A stretch of 6,366 bases of DNA from Pseudomonadota bacterium. GTDB lineage: Bacteria > Pseudomonadota > Gammaproteobacteria > Steroidobacterales > Steroidobacteraceae. How positions within the stretch are numbered: position 1 is the stretch's first letter; each line of letters starts with the position of its first letter. The stretch spans positions 1-6,366 of the forward strand of contig JAKAFQ010000259.1 of NCBI GenBank assembly GCA_021817875.1, in the 5' to 3' direction. Below the pieces are notes generated by a model that saw only the letters and a list, made by a program, of their open reading frames with translations, was not told where the DNA came from and ran no database searches. Shown here piece after piece: positions 1 through 5,155 of the stretch. The translations under genes and the position numbers were made by a program.

Positions 1-432
1 GCCGTTCACCGGTCTTTCAACTCCGTGGTGGCGCAAGTCGCCGAAGTCACGGTCTCCGGAAACGATATCCGCGTCGATCGGGTGGTGTGCGCGGTCGACT
101 GCGGGATCGCCGTCACGCCGGGTGTGGTCGAGGCGCAGATGCAAAGTGGCATCGGCTACGGGCTGTCGGCGGCGCTCTGGGGTGAAATCACCCTGACGGC
201 GGGCAAAGTCGATCAGTCGAACTTCGACCGCTATCGGGTGGCGCGGATCAATGAGATGCCGAAGGTGGAGGTCTACATCCTGCCCTCGACCGATGCCCCG
301 AGCGGCGTCGGGGAACCGGGCACCCCGCCCATCGCCCCCGCAGTCGCCAACGCGGTGCGTGCGGCGACCGGCATCCGGTTGCGCAGATTACCGTTCGACC
401 TCGCGGCCGCCCGGCGCGGGCAACGGGCCTGA
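1..432 (+). CDS. Molybdopterin-binding subunit of an aldehyde oxidase/xanthine dehydrogenase-type enzyme, C-terminal part (IorB-like)
   Basis: The reading frame is open from the first base, so the 5' part lies outside the window; 143 residues are visible. They match the C-terminal molybdenum-cofactor domain of the xanthine dehydrogenase/aldehyde oxidase superfamily, most like the large subunit of isoquinoline 1-oxidoreductase. Visible landmarks are [14 protein letters not shown] at the start, [38 protein letters not shown] and [18 protein letters not shown]. The glutamate in GVGEPG (bases 313-315) corresponds to the family's catalytic base next to molybdenum. Such enzymes hydroxylate N-heterocycles or aldehydes with water as oxygen source and pass electrons to a [2Fe-2S] partner subunit, usually encoded beside them; the partner is not in view. 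Several are exported by Tat, but the N-terminus is missing. The gene ends 22 bases before the convergent LOG gene. The family call is firm; the substrate is unknown. Confidence 0.9.
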   Translation, partial: AVHRSFNSVVAQVAEVTVSGNDIRVDRVVCAVDCGIAVTPGVVEAQMQSGIGYGLSAALWGEITLTAGKVDQSNFDRYRVARINEMPKVEVYILPSTDAPSGVGEPGTPPIAPAVANAVRAATGIRLRRLPFDLAAARRGQRA

Positions 433-454
433 GCGGGCGCGGCGGGCCGCACAG

Positions 455-1066
455 TCAGACCGCCGCGAAGCTGCGGTAGGATTCTTTCCAGGCCGGCGCG
501 CACTCCAGTGCCGCCGGCACTTCCTCCGGCTGCGCGACCACCTGCCACATCGCAAGATGCCGCTCGTCCATGAAACGCTCCGCGACCGAGTGTGACAGCA
601 GCTGCATCAGCGGCTCGAAGTAGCTCCGTGTGTTCACCAGTACGATGGGCCCGAGAAACAGCCCCAGTCGCTTGAGCGTGATGGCCTCCAGAAGCTCCTC
701 CAGCGTTCCGGTGCCGCCGGGCAGCGCAATCGCCGCCTGCGCGCCAGTGAGCATCAGGTGCTTGCGGCTGCGCATGTCCTCGACGAGCTTCAGCTCCGTG
801 AGCCCCGGGTGACCCAGTTCCAGGTCCGCCATGAAGTGCGGCAGGATGCCGGTCACTCGCCCCCCTTGGCTCAGCGCTCCATCCGCCAGCGCTCCCATGG
901 AGCCCTGGGCACCGCCGCCGTACAGGATTGCAACGCCCTGCAGCGCGAGGATCTCGCCCAGTCGGAATGCGGCCTGGCGGTACTCCGGGTGGGAGGCGCG
1001 GCTCGAAGCGCAGTAGACGCAGACGGACCGGGTCGCCGTCCGCCCGACGGTGACGCTCATGGCCAT
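455..1066 (-). CDS. LOG family protein (nucleoside 5'-monophosphate phosphoribohydrolase-like)
   Basis: This 203-residue protein has the full signature of the LOG/TIGR00730 Rossmann-fold family. It has VYCASS at 17-22, YGGGAQGSMG at 49-58, MRSRKHLM at 98-105 (the conserved M-x-x-R-K), and PGGTGTLEE at 116-124. The Arg of RK and the final Glu of PGGxGTxxE are the catalytic pair in characterised members. These cytosolic enzymes cleave cytokinin-type or purine nucleoside monophosphates at the N-glycosidic bond, releasing base and ribose 5-phosphate. Length is normal for the family. The start at 1066 is preferred because AAGGG lies about five bases upstream; a second ATG at 1060 is about eleven bases away. 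Third codon positions are strongly G/C rich, as expected for a resident gene. It is transcribed towards the molybdenum hydroxylase gene and has no obvious operon partner. Many relatives are misannotated as lysine decarboxylases. Confidence 0.93.
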   Translation of the reverse strand: MAMSVTVGRTATRSVCVYCASSRASHPEYRQAAFRLGEILALQGVAILYGGGAQGSMGALADGALSQGGRVTGILPHFMADLELGHPGLTELKLVEDMRSRKHLMLTGAQAAIALPGGTGTLEELLEAITLKRLGLFLGPIVLVNTRSYFEPLMQLLSHSVAERFMDERHLAMWQVVAQPEEVPAALECAPAWKESYRSFAAV

Positions 1067-1545
1067 GGGTACCCTTCGCGCGACTGCAGAGGCGGTGTCA
1101 TCAGGAAACCTCGGACCGGTGCACCGGGCGCATGATCCTCAACCGGCGCGCCCGGAGCAAGCCTGCCGGCCGCACTGGGCGGCGCCGGGGCTGCCGGTCC
1201 GGTGCCGAATGAGATCTGTCCCCACCGATCGACCGCACGGGGGTGGCGCGTCCGGCCCGATCCGCGACGGTTCCATGGGCCATGGCCGCTGTGGACCGCC
1301 ACGACGTGGGCGACATCGCGACCGTAGCGTGACGCCTCATCGGACATTCGTTCCCGCCCCCCACGACCGAAAAACTCGCCCATGGCGTCAGTCCGCGCTC
1401 CGCCGCTCATCGCGTCAAGCCCGCTCACGCCAGCCCTGCGCGGCGGCCACGCCTCGCCTCCCCGAGGCAGGCGGCCGCCGCAGCGATCCTCGACCACATA
1501 TCCGGCCACGGCAGAGTCAACCGCGCCCGCAGAGGCGCCGGCACA
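1067..1545. other. Intergenic region between the LOG gene and the tRNA, no convincing gene
   Basis: About 480 GC-rich bases with no recognisable protein. One minus-strand frame is open from the tRNA to base 1057. Its stop overlaps the alternative LOG start at 1060 in an ATGA arrangement, but its product is a featureless Arg/Pro/Gly/Ala-rich string. Its third-position G/C bias is weaker than in the LOG gene (about 70% against about 90% by eye). I read it as chance. No terminator or repeat stands out. Confidence 0.5.
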
Positions 1546-1575
1546 TTGCCCGGTGGTCCGCCCCTCCCGTACAAT
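1546..1575 (+). promoter_or_regulatory. Promoter of the tRNA-Gly gene
   Basis: A TTGCCC box at 1546-1551 and a TACAAT box at 1570-1575 are separated by 18 bases. They match the sigma-70 consensus at 4/6 and 5/6 positions. Transcription would start near 1582, only two or three bases before the mature tRNA 5' end, so the leader would be very short. Confidence 0.55.
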
Positions 1576-1584
1576 CTGCGCCAC

Positions 1585-1658
1585 GCGGGTGTAGTTCAAT
1601 GGTAGAACTGCAGCTTCCCAAGCTGCTAACGTGGGTTCGATTCCCATCACCCGCTCCA
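1585..1658 (+). tRNA. tRNA-Gly (anticodon CCC)
   Basis: A complete 74-base cloverleaf with encoded CCA. The acceptor stem GCGGGTG pairs with CACCCGC. The D-stem is GTTC/GAAC, and the anticodon stem GCAGC/GCTGC encloses the loop TTCCCAA with anticodon CCC at 1617-1619. The T-arm is GTGGG-TTCGATT-CCCAT, with one G-T pair. It reads GGG glycine codons and is closely similar to enterobacterial tRNA-Gly(CCC). The 3' part (from 1632) is also the left attachment site of the accessory region, and the gene stays intact because the integrated DNA starts after its 3' end. Confidence 0.97.
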
Positions 1659-1659
1659 T
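1632..1659 (+). repeat. attL core: tRNA-Gly 3' end, copy 1 of a 28-bp direct repeat
   Basis: These 28 bases, from the T-arm to one base past CCA, recur without a mismatch at 4457-4484. Bases on the tRNA-internal side differ between copies, and bases on the outer side are similar but not identical. An exact repeat limited to a tRNA 3' end is the classic footprint of tyrosine-recombinase integration. Attachment-site identity is inferred; the repeat is seen directly. Confidence 0.85.
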
Positions 1660-1925
1660 CTCCTAGGCAACGCCAGGCAAGCCGCGGCAACAGCGGCGTC
1701 GGCAAGCTTCTGATCGCTTGGGGAAATCCGTCGGATCTACAGGACGGCTGAATCCCGGGTGACTGCCCTCGGTTGCCCCTCATTGCCCCAGCATTCGCAC
1801 GTAGCGTCGCACTGGGCGTTCGGCTCCAATTCCAAGTGCGAATCAGAGGCCGCGATCGCCATCCCTCAACTCGTCGCCAGCCACTGGCCCCGAGACCGAA
1901 TGCGAAACGGAATTTCCGCAGACGA
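1660..1925. repeat. Left-end module of the first element (related to 4485-4741)
   Basis: Non-coding sequence directly after the tRNA. It aligns without gaps to 4485 onward at a spacing of 2,825 bases up to about 1775. After a 9-base and then a 1-base difference, the alignment continues to about 1925. Shared blocks include ACGCCAGGCA, GGCAACAGCGGC, TGATCGCTTGGG, CTGAATCCCGGGT, GCATTCGCACGT and CCAAGTGCGAATCAG. Identity by eye is about 75-80%. I see no open frame with recognisable content, so this is probably the terminal recombination region of the element rather than a gene. Confidence 0.7.
1793..1846. repeat. Inverted TCGCAC-type boxes in the first left end (candidate integrase arm sites)
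   Basis: ATTCGCACGT (1793-1802) and GTCGCACTGG (1805-1814) point one way, and CCAAGTGCGAATCAG (1832-1846) points the other. The same trio is found in the second left end at 4609-4662, and two direct copies of the box occur just before the right att core at 4392-4411. Repeats at both ends of an att-bounded segment suggest binding sites for an integrase or accessory factor. The role is inferred. Confidence 0.5.
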
Positions 1926-2013
1926 CCATCTCCGGTCGCTCAATCGAGACTCTCCGTTTTCTACTGAGCTGTCGCTTGCGGACAGTCCCGGTCGAATTCT
2001 GCGCAGCTGGCAC

Positions 2014-3192
2014 TCACATGCCCGCCCGCTGGGCCAGTCGCAGCCAGGGTGCGAAAAAGGGATCCTCGAGACGATGGCGAATCGATCCGATCGTTTCCTC
2101 TTCGCGGACGACTCCGCGCGCATCCAAGACTTTGAGCATCTTGTGCATGGTCGACGAGGCAAGTCCGTAGCGGGACAGCACCGCCGCCGAACGCAGGCTT
2201 GCGCCGCCTTGCTCGATGACCGCCTTGAGCGCGATCTTTTGCTGCTTGGTCAGACTGTTCCAGAGTTGGGTGTAGGAAGGATTCTCGCGTGTGACAAGGC
2301 CCACCAAAGCCTCATCGACCCGCTCGGTGGTGAGGGTGCCTCCTCCGCAAGCGCGCAGCAGTTCCCAGCATGCATTCGCGAGCTGCTGGATATTGAAGGG
2401 CACATCCTCGGCCAGGTCCATCAGGCGCTCCATGGCGGCAACCTGGACTTTGAAATCTGCGTGCGTGAAGCCATGTTCCAAAAATTCGCGCCAGGCTTCG
2501 CGGGGGATAGGCCCCAGAAACAGCCGCGAGCCGAGCTTCCAGAACGCTCGTGCCGGATCGTTGGTCATATCCGCCAGCAGCCGTGTCTTGGATCCGGCGA
2601 ACACGTAGGCCGTGTGGTGATGTCGTTGCACCGTGCCACGAATCTGCCGCTCGGCGGTGGCGCCGCCTTCTTCGATGATTTGCTGGAACTCATCCAGAAT
2701 GACCGCGGCGCGTCGCTGGGCTCCCGCAGCCATGCGATCGATGATGTTGAGCACGTTGGTGAGCAGCGGCAATGTCGGGGTGGTGCTCCTGCCTGAGGCA
2801 CCGAAGGTGATGCTGATGCTCTGGTCGGCGAGGTCATAATCGACTTGCGGCTTAAGTTTGGCCGCCAGACGCTTGACCGTGTCGCCGGCTTTCTCCAGCG
2901 TGGGGGTGAGGTGTTTGGCAGCCCCGGCCAAGAGCGCTTCAGCGAGCCGGCCCAGGCTCTCATAGACTTCGGCGTCATAGCGCAGCACCACGACGCCGGA
3001 ATCCGCCAGCCTCTCCTCTGCGGCAGCCAGAATGGAAGTCTTGCCGTAGCGGCGCGGGCCGATGAGGAAGAGCTTCCCCCCGTTCTCGATCGTACGGATA
3101 ACGAGGTCGAGCTCCTGTTCGCGATCGATCAGGGAGGCTGCCTTGAGCTCCCCACCGAACTCAAACGGGTTCTGACGGGCGGATGCGGGCAT
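2014..3192 (-). CDS. AAA-type (archaeal-ATPase-like) ATP-binding protein with C-terminal winged-helix region
   Basis: This 392-residue protein has a P-loop ATPase core and a C-terminal DNA-binding-like region. After an N-terminal NPFEFGG...IDREQEL segment typical of the family come Walker A GPRRYGKTS (45-53), Walker B AAVILDEFQQI (162-172) and a sensor-like YVFAGSKTRLL (196-206). A helical lid follows. Residues from about 318 onward look like a winged helix and end in EDPFFAPWLRL, as in archaeal-type ATPases (Pfam Archaeal_ATPase/AAA). The start at 3192 is chosen over the in-frame ATG at 3219. The earlier ATG overlaps the predicted -10 box and has no ribosome-binding site, whereas GGAAG lies six bases before 3192. 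The protein is probably cytosolic and may bind DNA. It stands alone between the element's left end and a divergent toxin-antitoxin operon. Its biological role is unknown; regulator, replication or defence switch are all possible. Confidence 0.85.
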   Translation of the reverse strand: MPASARQNPFEFGGELKAASLIDREQELDLVIRTIENGGKLFLIGPRRYGKTSILAAAEERLADSGVVVLRYDAEVYESLGRLAEALLAGAAKHLTPTLEKAGDTVKRLAAKLKPQVDYDLADQSISITFGASGRSTTPTLPLLTNVLNIIDRMAAGAQRRAAVILDEFQQIIEEGGATAERQIRGTVQRHHHTAYVFAGSKTRLLADMTNDPARAFWKLGSRLFLGPIPREAWREFLEHGFTHADFKVQVAAMERLMDLAEDVPFNIQQLANACWELLRACGGGTLTTERVDEALVGLVTRENPSYTQLWNSLTKQQKIALKAVIEQGGASLRSAAVLSRYGLASSTMHKMLKVLDARGVVREEETIGSIRHRLEDPFFAPWLRLAQRAGM

Positions 3193-3217
3193 GGTTTTCT
3201 TCCAAGTTTCTGCGGGC

Positions 3218-3245
3218 ATTTTAATTCACATTTTGTGAATCACAA
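3218..3245 (-). promoter_or_regulatory. Promoter of the ATPase gene
   Basis: On the minus strand, TTGTGA (3245-3240) and TAAAAT (3223-3218) are separated by 16 bases, matching the sigma-70 boxes at 4/6 and 5/6. Transcription would begin near 3211, leaving a leader of about 19 bases that contains GGAAG before the ATG at 3192. This placement rules out translation from the ATG at 3219. Confidence 0.6.
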
Positions 3246-3254
3246 AGCGTGAAT
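3224..3254. promoter_or_regulatory. Palindromic operator inside the ATPase promoter
   Basis: ATTCACA (3224-3230) and TGTGAAT (3234-3240) form a perfect 7-bp inverted repeat around TTT. The right arm also forms TTGTG-AAT-CACAA (3233-3245), and a further GTGAAT lies at 3249-3254, 14 bases after the previous one. The first palindrome fills the spacer between -35 and -10, where a bound protein would block RNA polymerase. Autorepression by the winged-helix ATPase is a plausible inference. Confidence 0.6.
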
Positions 3255-3629
3255 CGTAATGGGCGATCGGGTGACGGCCGGAATCGCCCCTTGACCTCGG
3301 CGGCCCGGCGTGCCGGATGGGTGGCAGAGCGGGAGTCGCCGGGGCACAGTCAAAATGCGCAACCAGGAGCAGAACGTCACCCCTGGACGTTCAGGTGCAG
3401 CGTGTAAACGGTGCCCGGTTCACTCAGCTGCGACGTGCCTCGAAAGCGGCCGTCACAACGTCCGCTTAGCGTCTCTGCCGTCCCTAAGGATAGGCGTGCC
3501 TCGATGTCGGCTCCGGGTCGTCAGGGGACTCTCTGATCGGTGGCTGCACATTTGGTCGGCGATCAGTAGGTTCGGACCGTGAGGCGGCTCTATCCGAGCC
3601 GGTGACGCTCGCAATCCCTACGACCGTAC
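3255..3629. other. Gene-free region between the ATPase promoter and the toxin-antitoxin promoter
   Basis: About 375 bases with no recognisable protein on either strand. Two modest inverted repeats are present. CTGATCG (3533-3539) faces CGATCAG (3560-3566), and CGGCTC (3585-3590) faces GAGCCG (3596-3601) around a 5-base loop. Neither is followed by a T-run, so I do not call a terminator. The stretch may contain degraded mobile DNA, but I see no terminal repeat or transposase fragment to prove it. Confidence 0.4.
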
Positions 3630-3658
3630 TTGCGCGTAACACATTACCCTGGTAATGT
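3630..3658 (+). promoter_or_regulatory. Promoter of the antitoxin-toxin operon, predicted leaderless start
   Basis: TTGCGC (3630-3635), a 17-base spacer, then an extended -10 (TGG followed by TAATGT at 3653-3658). The hexamers are weak, each 3/6, but the TGn extension and exact spacing help. The -10 ends six bases before the ATG at 3665, so transcription would start at or next to the A of the start codon. There is no ribosome-binding site upstream of that ATG, in keeping with a leaderless mRNA. Confidence 0.42.
3641..3658. promoter_or_regulatory. Operator palindrome of the antitoxin-toxin operon
   Basis: ACATTACC and GGTAATGT form a perfect 8-bp inverted repeat around CT, ending six bases before the antitoxin start and covering the predicted -10 box. 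AbrB-type antitoxins usually bind such palindromes and repress their own operon, alone or with the toxin. The palindrome is seen directly; the binding protein is inferred from family behaviour. Confidence 0.65.
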
Positions 3659-3664
3659 CCCTGC

Positions 3665-3925
3665 ATGGCTATCGCGCACTCAAAAGTTACCGCTCAGGGT
3701 CAGATCTCGGTGCCCGCTGAGGTTCGCAAGAAACTCGGCGTGGGCCCAGGCTCCGTTCTCGAATGGGACGAGGAAGACAACCAAGTCATCGTCCGGAGGG
3801 CTGGACGATATACGTCCCAGGACATCCACGCCGCGCTCTTTCCGGAAGGAGGCTCAAGGACGAGACCGGTGGAGGTGAGGGACGCGATCCGGAAGTACAT
3901 CCGGAAGCGGCATGCGCGCGGTTGA
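3665..3925 (+). CDS. vapB: AbrB/MazE-type antitoxin (VapB-like)
   Basis: This 86-residue protein begins with a swapped-hairpin AbrB DNA-binding domain. KVTAQGQISVPAEVRKKLGV (7-26) and PGSVLEWDEEDNQVIVRR (28-45) are the hallmark of SpoVT/AbrB-like antitoxins. The remaining 40 residues, ending in the basic VRDAIRKYIRKRHARG, probably form the tail that wraps and inhibits the toxin. It overlaps the downstream PIN toxin by 14 bases, an arrangement that couples their translation. The start at 3665 matches the family N-terminus (MAIAHSKVT), though no ribosome-binding site precedes it; the message may be leaderless. The 18-bp palindrome just upstream is its likely operator. Function as antitoxin and autorepressor follows from family knowledge and the toxin next to it. 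The symbol reflects family membership, not proven orthology. Confidence 0.88.
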   Translation: MAIAHSKVTAQGQISVPAEVRKKLGVGPGSVLEWDEEDNQVIVRRAGRYTSQDIHAALFPEGGSRTRPVEVRDAIRKYIRKRHARG

Positions 3926-4295
3926 CACAAACGTATTGGTACGTCTCGTTGTGCGCGACGACGCGAACCAGGTTCGAGTAGCGGAAGAATTCGTCGCAAG
4001 CGGCGCATGGGTATCGCAACTGGTACTGACCGAGACGATGTGGGTGCTCGATGCGGTATATGGGCGCACGCCGGAACAGATCGCGACGGCCGTCGACATG
4101 TTGCTCAACCACCAGCAGCTTACGGTACAGGACGCCGATGTGGTGTCGGCTGCCATCGAGACCTTCCGCAAGCGGCCTTCGCTCGGCTTTTCAGACTGCC
4201 TCGTGCTGGAGAGCGCGCGAAAGGTCGGGAATTTGCCACTTGGTACGTTCGATCGGGAACTCGTGAAGCTCGATGACGCCCTGCGTTTGCAGTAG
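3912..4295 (+). CDS. vapC: PIN-domain toxin ribonuclease (VapC-like)
   Basis: This 127-residue protein is a complete PIN domain of normal VapC length. The four acidic residues that bind the catalytic Mg2+/Mn2+ are visible: D5 in AVDTNVLVRL, E41 in LTETMWVL, D95 in GFSDCLVLESA, and D114 in GTFDREL. All are intact, so it should be active. VapC toxins are cytosolic endoribonucleases; characterised members cut initiator tRNA, other tRNAs or the 23S sarcin-ricin loop, and the target here cannot be read from sequence. The ATG at 3912 lies inside the antitoxin gene in another frame, with GGAAG four bases upstream. The gene is the last one before the right attachment site, a position in which a toxin-antitoxin pair can stabilise an integrated element. 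Confidence 0.92.
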   Translation: MRAVDTNVLVRLVVRDDANQVRVAEEFVASGAWVSQLVLTETMWVLDAVYGRTPEQIATAVDMLLNHQQLTVQDADVVSAAIETFRKRPSLGFSDCLVLESARKVGNLPLGTFDRELVKLDDALRLQ

Positions 4296-4456
4296 CGAAT
4301 ACTCCTGATCGGTCGGCGGACTCAGATCATTCTGCGCCGTGCCCGTCAATTGCCTTAGATTGCCTGACGGCGCCCCACGTACCGCGAATTCTCGCACTTG
4401 AATCGCACTTGCCTCTCGAATCAGAGCCAAGACGCTGATTTGTCGGGAATCGCCCA
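4296..4456. other. Right-end non-coding region of the first element
   Basis: This stretch lies between the toxin stop and the right att core and has no gene. It contains CCGTCA (4343-4348) facing TGACGG (4365-4370). Inside them ATTGCC is repeated directly at 4349-4354 and 4359-4364, a 10-base period. The direct TCGCACTTG boxes follow at 4392-4411. No T-run follows the inverted repeat, so terminator function is doubtful. Its position fits the attP arm of an integrative element. Confidence 0.45.
4392..4411 (+). repeat. Direct TCGCACTTG boxes near the right attachment site
   Basis: TCGCACTTG occurs at 4392-4400 and again at 4403-4411, 11 bases apart, about one helical turn, ending 45 bases before the att core. 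The same box, often inverted, occurs in both left-end modules. Spaced short repeats beside an att core resemble arm-type integrase sites; function is inferred. Confidence 0.55.
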
Positions 4457-4484
4457 TGGGTTCGATTCCCATCACCCGCTCCAT
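4457..4484 (+). repeat. Right attachment core: tRNA-Gly 3' fragment, copy 2 of the 28-bp repeat
   Basis: Exact copy of 1632-1659, holding the T-arm and the acceptor 3' strand with CCA. No D-arm or anticodon arm precedes it, so it is not a tRNA gene. It marks the right end of the first element and, since sequence after it resembles the first element's left end, probably also the start of a second element. Confidence 0.85.
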
Positions 4485-4741
4485 TCCCTGAGCGACGCCA
4501 GGCACGCCACGGCAACAGCGGCGGCGGGAAATAGCTGATCGCTTGGGAAAATTCGTGGGATCCACAGGACGACTGAATCCCGGGTCATTTCCCTCGACTG
4601 CCCCCGGCATTCGCACGTGGCGTCGCACTTGGTCTTGATCTCCAGCGCCAAGTGCGAATCAGGGTTCAGGACAACCATTCCTCAACTTATCACCAACCAA
4701 CGACCCGAAACCGGCGCCACCACGGAGCTTCCTCAGTCGGT
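4485..4741. repeat. Left-end module of a second element (related to 1660-1925)
   Basis: Non-coding sequence homologous to the start of the first element, with the same order of blocks and a divergence of roughly 20-25% by eye. An att core alone would not duplicate this much flank. Two related elements integrated in tandem at the same site explain it better. A third att copy is expected beyond the right edge of the window; I find none up to 6366. Confidence 0.65.
4609..4662. repeat. Inverted TCGCACTTGG boxes in the second left end
   Basis: TCGCACTTGG (4623-4632) and CCAAGTGCGA (4648-4657) form a perfect 10-bp inverted repeat with 15 bases between. ATTCGCAC (4609-4616) precedes them. In the first module the corresponding left arm has one changed base (TCGCACTGGG), so this copy is the better preserved one. 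Confidence 0.55.
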
Positions 4742-5155
4742 CGGGAATCAATTTTCTGTGGGGGAATCGCCTATCCGGACCGCCGACACCATTGGGCACT
4801 TGGACAGCGGCCCGAAGTACTCTCGGACGCTGGTTAAACGGTATCGTTCGAAGTGGTTGACTGGTAGCGCTGGCGGTGGCGGCATGACCATGGAAGGTCG
4901 TACACAGGAAAGCATCACGACGGCGCAGTCCGAATCGTCTTTCTCTCCGCAGAACACGGGGCGGCCGACAACGGCCAAAAGCGGACGGTCGGCCGTACTT
5001 CCCGGCTTCCTCAGACCGGACGTTCGCCGCACGATTGCGCCGACTACCTGACACTTGGCCACATTGAATGAAATTTGAAAACGTGCGCCTCGAGCACCGG
5101 TGTGCGCTTCGCGGCGTCGCCTGCAACGCGCAGGTAGGCGGGGCCTTGCGCTGCG
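4742..5155. other. Gene-free region in the second element
   Basis: About 410 bases. Two long overlapping open frames exist, one on each strand, but neither product has any recognisable domain; both read like translated non-coding DNA. The last 80 bases are locally rich in short inverted repeats, for example CCTGC (5120-5124) facing GCAGG (5130-5134). These sit just past the 3' end of the minus-strand membrane-protein gene. No T-run confirms a terminator. Confidence 0.4.

Larger units (their letters stand above)
1632..4484. mobile_element. tRNA-Gly-integrated mini-island carrying an ATPase gene and a VapBC-type pair
   Basis: The segment is bounded by the 28-bp att repeats and has a unit length of 2,825 bases. 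It contains a minus-strand AAA-type ATPase gene, a plus-strand AbrB antitoxin/PIN toxin operon, and non-coding ends with shared short boxes (TCGCACTTG and its inverse). No integrase, excisionase or transposase gene is visible. It may therefore be a non-autonomous element moved by a recombinase encoded elsewhere, perhaps in the neighbouring element, or a remnant that lost its integrase. Its cargo (toxin-antitoxin plus a nucleotide-driven switch protein) is typical of accessory defence or stabilisation DNA. Confidence 0.7.

Noticed and set aside
1057..1659. Minus-strand open frame of 200 codons starting MERVMGIEPT
   Set aside because: Its first residues are antisense translation of the tRNA-Gly 3' end, a common false gene call. 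The rest is Arg/Pro/Gly/Ala-rich with weaker third-position bias than the LOG gene. The ATGA overlap with the alternative LOG start is probably chance.
1969..1985. CTGTC/GACAG inverted repeat downstream of the ATPase as a terminator
   Set aside because: The stem is only 5 bp and no T-run follows it on the minus strand.
1759..2796. Plus-strand open frame of 345 codons
   Set aside because: It lies antisense to the ATPase, whose Walker motifs make the minus strand the coding one. Its product has no family features.
3310..3582. Plus-strand open frame of 90 codons and possible insertion-sequence debris
   Set aside because: There is no ribosome-binding site, domain, terminal inverted repeat or transposase fragment that I can point to.
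4191..4628. Minus-strand open frame of 145 codons containing MERVMGIEP
   Set aside because: It is the same tRNA-antisense artefact at the second att copy, and it runs antisense into the PIN toxin gene.
4617..5051. Plus-strand open frame of 144 codons in the second element
   Set aside because: It starts inside the repeated end module and gives a Ser/Thr/Arg-rich string with no domain; a 241-codon minus-strand frame over the same bases is equally featureless.
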